Assembly (NCBI GenBank): GCA_030043455.1
Contig: JASHXQ010000153.1
Coordinates: 1 to 20,582 of the forward strand
Direction of reading: 5' to 3'
Length of the DNA: 20,582 nucleotides
Source: Nitrososphaerales archaeon
Lineage (GTDB): Archaea > Thermoproteota > Nitrososphaeria > Nitrososphaerales > CADDZS01
The number at the start of each line of letters is the position of its first letter. The stretch's first letter is position 1. Position numbers and translations under genes: made by a program. The notes below the pieces were generated by a model. It was not told where the DNA came from, made no database searches, and worked only from the letters and a program-made list of their open reading frames with translations. Below are positions 15,359 to 20,582 of this stretch, in pieces.

Positions 15359-16402
15359 ATGAGTTCCTGTTTAGACATAGGCTGGTTTCTTCTCCCAAAC
15401 TCTCTATCCTCAATAGAATTCCTTGATGAATGTTCGAAAAAGAATTCCGGCACTCACGCGTACAGAAAGATTGTTAGAGTGATGCAACTACAGGAGCTGG
15501 CGGGAGAACACCGTCAAAGGAATGTCGCGACGAGCCGGCGGGACCCGAACATGAAAGAGAAATCAGACGAGAAAAATTCCAAAAATAAAGTATCGAGGAA
15601 ATCGAGTTTGCCCAAAATCAGTGATCTAGATAACCAGATCCAGAAATTATCGAGAGAATTTACGGAGAGTAACTCCAGATCTATGGACTTAGAAAGGAAG
15701 CTCGCCGAGGCCAGTCAAAGCATGGAAACAATGGGTAGAGATCTTGCGGCCAATCAGGATGTAGCAGACAGCCTGACGGAAGCCCTGGAGACCAGCAACG
15801 CCCGGATCCAGACGCTGGCGGACGAACTTTCTTTGTATAAGGCGGAAATAGAGAAGGAACTACACAATTCGAACTCCAAAAACGATGGGTTCGGGCTTCT
15901 CTCGGAGAACTTGGCGGCCGCTAGCAATAGGCTGGAGTCTTTCAAAGGCGAGTTGACCCGTGTGAACGAATCGATCGTTCTCCTTTCAGCGGAGGGCAAG
16001 GAGGCAAATGAGAAACTGCAGCAACAAGAGGCGGGGATTCTGGATGCCAGAGCCCGGATTGAAATGGTAGCCAATGAATCCATGCCACGTATCACTACCC
16101 AGCTTGAAACGTTTGGAAAAGAGTTTCAGACGTGGGGGGATAAGATCAACTCTCTGTCAGAGGTGGTAGCAGGAGTTTCTCCTAAGGACAGTTCTTCAGG
16201 AGCGGATAACGGATCCACTGAAGCCATAACTGAACTGCTCGCAGCCATCAACTTGCGGCTGGATGCCTTAGAAAAGTCGTCGACTGATGCAGCTTCGAAG
16301 TTAGCCGAGCTTCAGAACAGCGTCGGCACTCTGCAGAAGAAACTTGACTTGGTGGAAATGGATACGGCTGTCGCAAACGCCGAGTTGCTAGATCAGTTCT
16401 AG
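15359..16402 (+). CDS. Coiled-coil protein, unknown function
   Basis: A protein of up to 347 aa. From about residue 75 it is nearly all heptad-like helix rich in Glu, Lys, Ser, Leu and Ala (LDNQIQKLSREFTESNSRSM, LERKLAEASQSMETMGRDL, LFLUDE-free Leu-spaced repeats onward), with a flexible Ser/Gly/Asp break near 278-290 and a second coil to the C-terminus. There is no membrane segment or enzyme motif. The start is uncertain: ATG 15359, ATG 15482 and ATG 15551 are all in frame. The last gives MKEKSDEKNSKNK, whose charged start suits the rest better, whereas residues 1-64 look unlike the remainder. Its stop shares CTAG with the convergent aldo/keto reductase. A structural, tethering or signalling scaffold role is possible; none can be assigned. 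Confidence 0.7.
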   Translation: MSSCLDIGWFLLPNSLSSIEFLDECSKKNSGTHAYRKIVRVMQLQELAGEHRQRNVATSRRDPNMKEKSDEKNSKNKVSRKSSLPKISDLDNQIQKLSREFTESNSRSMDLERKLAEASQSMETMGRDLAANQDVADSLTEALETSNARIQTLADELSLYKAEIEKELHNSNSKNDGFGLLSENLAAASNRLESFKGELTRVNESIVLLSAEGKEANEKLQQQEAGILDARARIEMVANESMPRITTQLETFGKEFQTWGDKINSLSEVVAGVSPKDSSSGADNGSTEAITELLAAINLRLDALEKSSTDAASKLAELQNSVGTLQKKLDLVEMDTAVANAELLDQF

Positions 16403-17388
16403 AAATGTCCTGAAATGGCCTGAGGCTGGTAGGGCTCCTCTAGGTATTTGGAGTCCTCCGCATCCAGGCTGATATCGAGAGCTCCCACGAATTCCTCCAA
16501 ATGAGCCACCTTTGAAGTGCCTATGATCGGCGAGGTTACCTCTTTTTTCGTAAGGAGCCAGGCAATCGCGACCTGTGCCGCTGTCGCACCTTTTCTTTTT
16601 GCAATCTCCACGACACGCTTGACGACCTCGTCATTGGAAGCTTTTCCGGCGTACCTCTTGTAGCCAAACGACCCGGGTGCAATTCGGCTGTAGTCGGAGG
16701 AGGTCGTTGTAATTTTTCCGTCAGCGAAGTATTTTCCGGTCAAAAAACCTCCGGCCGTGGGACTCCAAGGGATGACTCCCACATTTTCAGCCGAGCACAG
16801 AGGGAGCATTTCCCTTTCTTCTTCCCGATAGATCAAGTTGTAGAGGTTTTGCATACTGACGAATCTTTCCAAACTATTGGTCTCACTGACATGTAGAGCC
16901 CTGGAAAATTGCCACGCCCACATGCTGGAAGCACCAATGTAGCGCACTCGTTCCTGTCGGACGAGCTCAGAAAGCACTGTTAATGTTTCCTCGATGGGCG
17001 TCTCGTAATCCCAGCGGTGAATCTGGTACAGATCCACGTAATACATCTTGAGCCTCTTCAAAGACTCTTCAATTTGCCACAGAATGTGCTTTCTCCCGAG
17101 GCCTCTATGGTTTGGACCCGTGCCCATGTCATTGTAGACCTTGGTGGCGATCACAAGATTTTCTCGGCCGTAGTCTTTCACTCCCGTACCTAAAATCTCC
17201 TCTGATCTGCCGGAGGAGTAGACGTTCGCTGTGTCAAAGAAGTTAATCCCCAGATCCCACGCCTTCGAAATCACTTTCTTCGCTTCGTCCCCTTCCACCA
17301 TGTAATCGGCGGAATTACCAAAGCTCATGCAACCGAGGCACAATCGCGATACTTTGAGACCAGTGCCGCCGAGATTCACATATTGCAA
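16399..17388 (-). CDS. Aldo/keto reductase
   Basis: A 329-aa NAD(P)H-dependent oxidoreductase with the (beta/alpha)8 fold. The catalytic tetrad is visible: Asp52 and Tyr57 in FDTANVY, Lys83 in IATKV and His124 in YQIHRWD. The C-terminal cofactor site is seen in SPIIGTSKVAHLEEFVGA. Overall it resembles YajO/YakC-type bacterial aldo/keto reductases. The frame runs back to TTG 17484, just after the upstream stop, but the added 32 residues (rich in Phe, Arg and Ser) do not fit the family; TTG 17388 gives the normal MQYVNLGGTGLKVS start. It is the last gene of a four-gene minus-strand run. The substrate, an aldehyde or keto sugar, is unknown. Confidence 0.9.
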   Translation of the reverse strand: MQYVNLGGTGLKVSRLCLGCMSFGNSADYMVEGDEAKKVISKAWDLGINFFDTANVYSSGRSEEILGTGVKDYGRENLVIATKVYNDMGTGPNHRGLGRKHILWQIEESLKRLKMYYVDLYQIHRWDYETPIEETLTVLSELVRQERVRYIGASSMWAWQFSRALHVSETNSLERFVSMQNLYNLIYREEEREMLPLCSAENVGVIPWSPTAGGFLTGKYFADGKITTTSSDYSRIAPGSFGYKRYAGKASNDEVVKRVVEIAKRKGATAAQVAIAWLLTKKEVTSPIIGTSKVAHLEEFVGALDISLDAEDSKYLEEPYQPQAISGHF

Positions 17389-17486
17389 AAATCCGATCGA
17401 ACTACGGTGAAGCGATTCCGCGCTTTTGCGTCTTTCGGTGAGGAAAAAGAAAACGCGACAAAAGCTAGGAGAAGAAAAACGCAAAA

Positions 17487-18374
17487 CTAGCCGGAAGCTT
17501 CCAGAAATTTCGCGAGCCGGACTTTGGCCTCTTTCGCAGCAATCTTCCAGTCACCATTGCACACATTGTTCAGATAGACATCGTTTTCAAATTCTAAGGA
17601 TAAGTATCCGGAATACTCCACTTTCTGCAAGGCAGCAAAAAATGCGTACCAATCGACCATTCCCTCGCCCAAAAAAGGGAAGGCGAAACTCTCTCCCAGC
17701 ACCCCGGGTCTGCCTATCGCATCTTTGACATGCACGTGTTTTATGCGGCTGCCGAGCCTGCCCACCGCCCAAGCAGGATCATTCCCGTACAGTGCCAAAT
17801 GGGAAGGATCCAGATTTACAGCGAGATTCCTCGAGTCGAAATGCTCTAACAATTCCTTCATGGTGTAGTAGTCATGCACAAGCATTCCAAAAACCGCCTC
17901 GACTGTGACCACGACATCGTTCCGCTCTGCAGCTTCTACAATTTGGGAGAAGGCCTCCAGCACCACCCTCCATGCCTGTTCCTCTGAGATATCCGTGCCG
18001 ATGCGCTCGTAAGCTGCAGCCCAACTCATGGGTCCAGTAAAGACGTTCATGACGGGGATGGAAAGCTCCCCAGCCGCAGAGATGAAAGTTTTGAGCGTCT
18101 CTATTCTTTTCTTTCTTTCACTCTCGCTAGACGTTACAAGATCCTGCCAGCACATGATATTGGATACGTCGAGATTCACCTCCCTTGATTTCTGAACGAT
18201 TTCGCCCAGACCTTCTGGTGAATTAAAGTGGTAGCCAAGCATCCATTCCACGGCGTCGTAACCTTCTTTCGAAAGGACTCGGATAGCCTCATCTGGCCTC
18301 GCGCTGGTCCAGTGCAGTTTCGAGTCCATGTAGTACGGAATGAAAGAGACCTTCCAGGGAGCTCGATTAGCCAT
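17487..18374 (-). CDS. Sugar phosphate isomerase/epimerase-like TIM barrel protein
   Basis: A 295-aa protein of the xylose-isomerase-like TIM barrel family (AP_endonuc_2 fold). Probable metal ligands follow the family pattern: Glu159 in VTVEAVFG, Asp189 and His192 in NLDPSHLAL, His213/His215 in HVHVKD, and Glu261 in SLEFE. Such proteins isomerise or epimerise keto sugars and inositols, or act as dehydratases. ATG 18374 lies 15 bp after the stop of the LLM gene, which supports cotranscription. The aldo/keto reductase next door often accompanies this family in sugar or polyol catabolism; the substrate here is not known. Confidence 0.88.
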   Translation of the reverse strand: MANRAPWKVSFIPYYMDSKLHWTSARPDEAIRVLSKEGYDAVEWMLGYHFNSPEGLGEIVQKSREVNLDVSNIMCWQDLVTSSESERKKRIETLKTFISAAGELSIPVMNVFTGPMSWAAAYERIGTDISEEQAWRVVLEAFSQIVEAAERNDVVVTVEAVFGMLVHDYYTMKELLEHFDSRNLAVNLDPSHLALYGNDPAWAVGRLGSRIKHVHVKDAIGRPGVLGESFAFPFLGEGMVDWYAFFAALQKVEYSGYLSLEFENDVYLNNVCNGDWKIAAKEAKVRLAKFLEASG

Positions 18375-18389
18375 CTTTCCTGGTCTCTT

Positions 18390-19235
18390 TTAGAGCGATC
18401 TACCGATCTCTTTGGCTACTTTTTCTATTGAGCTGACACTATCTTCGGAGAGAGCCCTGTCTCCCAGAGTGAAGTAATTCATTCCAGCGCCGATGAAGTC
18501 TTCCACGTCCGAGCTCACTTTGACCAGATCGTCAGAATTGTCGATTAGAGAAGTGAACACAAATTTTCTTTCATCGTAACCCCTCATCTTCAGGTACGAC
18601 TTGATCTTCTCTTTCATTCGGGAATATTCGTCGGGTTTGGGATAGCCTTCGCCGTACCACCTCGGCCCGATGGGCATCCACCCGTCGCCGTACTGCCCCG
18701 CCATCCGAAGACTCTGCGACTGGTTGCCTCCGAACCAGATGGGCGGATATGGTTTCTGGACCGGCTGAGGTTGGACAACAGCCCCTTTGGCTTTGACGAA
18801 TTTCCCGGGGAAATCCACGGGTGCCTTATCCGACCAGAGACGGATCATAAGTTGGGCTGCTTCCTCACTGAATGCGATGCGATCCTTGGTATTCAGCCAC
18901 TCCGAAAAACCATCGAACTCCGGCTCATACCAACCAAAGCCCGCACCCAGAATCACCCTCCCATTCGAAAGATTGTCGGTTGTAGAGATCATCTTAGCGA
19001 GAACTCCGGGCTGTCGAAAGGGAAGCGGCGTGACACATGTTCCCAGCCGAATATGTTCAGTTTTGGCTGCGAGATAGGGCAGGAAGGACCAGACGTCCGT
19101 GTGGTTGTTTCCCTCCGGGAGCATGAAGTGATCCGTTACCAAAAAGGAATCATAACCCACCGAGTCCGCCTTCATGGCCATCTGCTCCAGAATTTTGGGG
19201 TTAGCGCGACCACGGACGGCGAGGCCGAATTTCAA
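18390..19235 (-). CDS. LLM-class (luciferase-like) oxidoreductase, probably F420-dependent
   Basis: A 281-aa bacterial-luciferase-fold protein. Family marks are MKFGLAVRG at the start, SFLVTDHF (30-37), TEHIRLGTCVTPLPFRQPGVLAK, LSNGRVILGAGFGWYEPEF and PPIWFGGNQSQSLRMAG. Archaeal members usually use coenzyme F420 to oxidise or reduce small alcohols, imines or enamines. I chose TTG 19235 because it starts the conserved strand and lies 17 bp after the upstream stop with a G-rich stretch before it; a GTG at 19274 would overlap the upstream gene by 22 bp. It is the second gene of the operon. The substrate is unknown. Confidence 0.88.
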   Translation of the reverse strand: MKFGLAVRGRANPKILEQMAMKADSVGYDSFLVTDHFMLPEGNNHTDVWSFLPYLAAKTEHIRLGTCVTPLPFRQPGVLAKMISTTDNLSNGRVILGAGFGWYEPEFDGFSEWLNTKDRIAFSEEAAQLMIRLWSDKAPVDFPGKFVKAKGAVVQPQPVQKPYPPIWFGGNQSQSLRMAGQYGDGWMPIGPRWYGEGYPKPDEYSRMKEKIKSYLKMRGYDERKFVFTSLIDNSDDLVKVSSDVEDFIGAGMNYFTLGDRALSEDSVSSIEKVAKEIGRSL

Positions 19236-19252
19236 AAAACGACTGCCCCCGG

Positions 19253-20398
19253 TCAGCGCCGGGCTACGGGGCACACGACTTCTACGTGGTCCCCGCGAAC
19301 CCCATAAAAGACCCCATGCAGGTTGAGGGTGGTATCGCAGTGTGCCGGGATGAACTTTATCCTATCGCCCACGTTTGGCCGGCTGGCGGGCCTCTCGCAG
19401 TCGAGCACTCCATGCTCGTCTCCTCCAGTGCGATAGGTCACTCCATGAATCAGAGGCTTTGGCATCCCGCCCCAGCCAACTGCTGCATACTCAATTCCAA
19501 CAGCTTTCCAGCCCAGGTCGATAACCGCCCTCTTGTCATTCGGAGTACTCACAACCGTCGAAAGAACCGTCATTGCCTGATCGAAATCAGACCCGGAAGT
19601 GTTCATCTCTGAATAACGCACATCCATCATAATGTATGAGCCCGGCTGAATATCAGTGATACCCGGATAACCGGCCGTGATATTGTAGGTTCCAGTACCT
19701 CCTCCGGTCACGATTTCCGGTACTAGTCCATGATGCTTTAGGGCGGTGATAGTGGTTGTGATTTTTTGCAGCTCCGCCAACGCAAGCTCCTGTCGTCTTT
19801 CGAAACTGGGTGTGGAAAGCTGCAGGTTACCTTCGTAGCACTGGATGCCCTTGAAGTTCAATCCGGGTTCCTTGGACACCCACGAGGCAAATTTCGCAGC
19901 TGGCTCTCCGGGTTCCTGTCCCGCTTTGTTGTTCCCAATGTTTACCTCGATGAGGACATCGGCTGCCTGCCCGCGGGCGAGCGCTGCCTTCGCAAGCATC
20001 GCAGCATTCTCCGGGCCATCAACGAGAATCTTGACATCCCCGTTCCTTGCGATGTTGAGAAATCTCTCAATCGTTTGCGGTGTAGCGAGATTATGCGTGA
20101 GCAAAACGTGTTCGATACCATTGAGGATCATGGCTTCGGCTTCGATCAGAGTCTGACAGCACAATCCCACTGCTCCCGCCGCCATTTGTTTTTTCGCGAT
20201 AAATGGGCTCTTGTGCGACTTGGCGTGCGGCCTCAATCCGCAATTCTTTGACTTCGTAAACTCTGCCATCGTCTGGATATTTTTCTCCAGGATATCCAGA
20301 TCCACCAGGACACATGGTGTCGGAAGTTCGTCGATTTTCAAGAAGGAATCGAACTCAGCAAGAATTCGGCTGATGTTTAAATCTGATGCATAAATCAC
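19253..20398 (-). CDS. D-serine dehydratase-like/D-threonine aldolase family PLP enzyme
   Basis: A 381-aa fold-type III PLP enzyme with an alanine-racemase N-terminal barrel. ELPTPCVLVDLD (24-35) begins the barrel, RPHAK supplies the Schiff-base Lys60, VTGGGTGTY (230-238) binds phosphate, and PAHCDTTLNLH carries His353 and Cys354, the metal-binding pair of the D-serine dehydratase-like domain. The family includes D-threonine aldolase, D-3-hydroxyaspartate aldolase and D-serine dehydratase, all acting on D-beta-hydroxy amino acids. GTG 20398 is the outer start; TTG 20341 (MKIDELPTP) is also possible and has its own TTTAAA upstream. It heads the operon and lies after an amino-acid permease gene. 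The precise reaction is undetermined. Confidence 0.88.
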   Translation of the reverse strand: MIYASDLNISRILAEFDSFLKIDELPTPCVLVDLDILEKNIQTMAEFTKSKNCGLRPHAKSHKSPFIAKKQMAAGAVGLCCQTLIEAEAMILNGIEHVLLTHNLATPQTIERFLNIARNGDVKILVDGPENAAMLAKAALARGQAADVLIEVNIGNNKAGQEPGEPAAKFASWVSKEPGLNFKGIQCYEGNLQLSTPSFERRQELALAELQKITTTITALKHHGLVPEIVTGGGTGTYNITAGYPGITDIQPGSYIMMDVRYSEMNTSGSDFDQAMTVLSTVVSTPNDKRAVIDLGWKAVGIEYAAVGWGGMPKPLIHGVTYRTGGDEHGVLDCERPASRPNVGDRIKFIPAHCDTTLNLHGVFYGVRGDHVEVVCPVARR

Positions 20399-20416
20399 TG
20401 AACCAAACTAATTCGA

Positions 20417-20423
20417 ATATAAT
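20417..20423 (-). promoter_or_regulatory. TATA-like box of the four-gene operon
   Basis: The minus strand reads ATTATAT within an AT-rich stretch, centred about 22 bp before GTG 20398. A second candidate, TTTAAA at 20376-20381, would suit the alternative start TTG 20341. Confidence 0.4.
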
Positions 20424-20426
20424 CCG

Positions 20427-20435
20427 AAAAAAAAA
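20427..20435 (-). terminator. Oligo-T terminator after the permease gene
   Basis: A run of nine T on the minus strand, about 50 nt after the permease stop and just before the promoter of the next operon. Archaeal intrinsic terminators are often plain T-runs without a strong hairpin. Confidence 0.45.
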
Positions 20436-20487
20436 TTTGGACCTGCCCTGAATTTTTTTGAAAACTCAGCGACAGGTGAGGTATAGT

Positions 20488-20582
20488 CTATTCCGGAGGT
20501 ATTTCCTTGAGAACCATGTCGAGATTGATGTTCTTGCCCTTGTGGTAGTAGTAGCTGATCGCGTAGATTACCAAGCCCGAGA
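20488..20582 (-). CDS. C-terminal end of a probable APC-family amino-acid permease (partial)
   Basis: The minus strand, read from the window edge, encodes 31 codons and a TAG stop: a hydrophobic end (SGLVIYAISYYYHKGKN), then INLDMVLKEIPPE. A final helix followed by a short charged tail ending in IPPE resembles archaeal APC-superfamily amino-acid permeases. Most of the gene lies outside, so this rests on little sequence. A T-run separates it from the PLP-enzyme operon. Confidence 0.5.
   Translation of the reverse strand, partial: SGLVIYAISYYYHKGKNINLDMVLKEIPPE

Noticed and set aside
17389..17484. N-terminal extension of the aldo/keto reductase as a signal peptide
   Set aside because: It lacks a proper hydrophobic core, contains several arginines and does not match the family; a start at TTG 17388 explains the gene.
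18771..19307. Plus-strand open frame of 178 codons
   Set aside because: It is the antisense shadow of the LLM oxidoreductase, whose protein is well conserved.
19766..20251. Plus-strand open frame of 161 codons
   Set aside because: It is antisense to the PLP enzyme and has a biased, unconvincing composition.
20451..20460. Plus-strand T-run as a terminator
   Set aside because: No plus-strand gene ends nearby.

Overview
The window looks like the chromosome of a heterotrophic archaeon. Signs seen directly are palindromic or AT-rich TATA-like boxes 25-40 bp ahead of starts, many TTG/GTG starts with GGAG(GT) Shine-Dalgarno sites inside operons, a PRC-barrel protein, an F420-type luciferase-like oxidoreductase, and substrate-binding proteins rich in N-glycosylation sequons. 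One binding protein carries a pilin-like (class III) N-terminus and a Ser/Thr stalk. A Thaumarchaeota/Thermoplasmata-like lineage is my guess only; no rRNA or other phylogenetic marker is present. No tRNA, IS element or CRISPR array was seen.

Layout. (1) 3-2463, plus: a peptide-type ABC binding protein cut by the window edge, overlapped at its stop by a TenA/PqqC-like gene. (2) 2514-2834, minus: a PRC-barrel protein, divergent from (3) 2904-6741, plus: hyuA and hyuB (hydantoinase/5-oxoprolinase family), overlapping by 47 bp. (4) 6747-12451, minus: a complete oligopeptide ABC operon in the order binding protein, oppB, oppC, oppD, oppF. A large hairpin sits at the end of the binding-protein gene, and oppB seems to start at ATT. 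(5) 12555-13196, plus: pyroglutamyl peptidase, divergent from the ABC operon over a shared AT-rich box. (6) 13191-14813, minus: a gamma-glutamyltranspeptidase-family enzyme. (7) 15001-15288, minus, a small three-helix membrane protein, divergent from a long coiled-coil protein (15359-16402, plus). (8) 16399-20398, minus: aldo/keto reductase, xylose-isomerase-like TIM barrel, LLM F420-type oxidoreductase and a D-serine-dehydratase-like PLP enzyme, transcribed from the last to the first. (9) 20488-end, minus: tail of a probable APC amino-acid permease.

How the genes fit together. Blocks 3-6 make a plausible salvage route for blocked peptides. The ABC system imports oligopeptides, pyroglutamyl peptidase frees N-terminal 5-oxoproline, HyuA/HyuB could open 5-oxoproline to glutamate with ATP, and a GGT-family hydrolase could act on gamma-linked or other amide substrates. 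The GGT homologue keeps its catalytic threonine region but appears to have lost most residues that hold the glutamyl group in E. coli GGT, so its substrate is open. Block 8 reads as a second catabolic operon, possibly for D-amino or hydroxy-amino acids, with an amino-acid permease just upstream.
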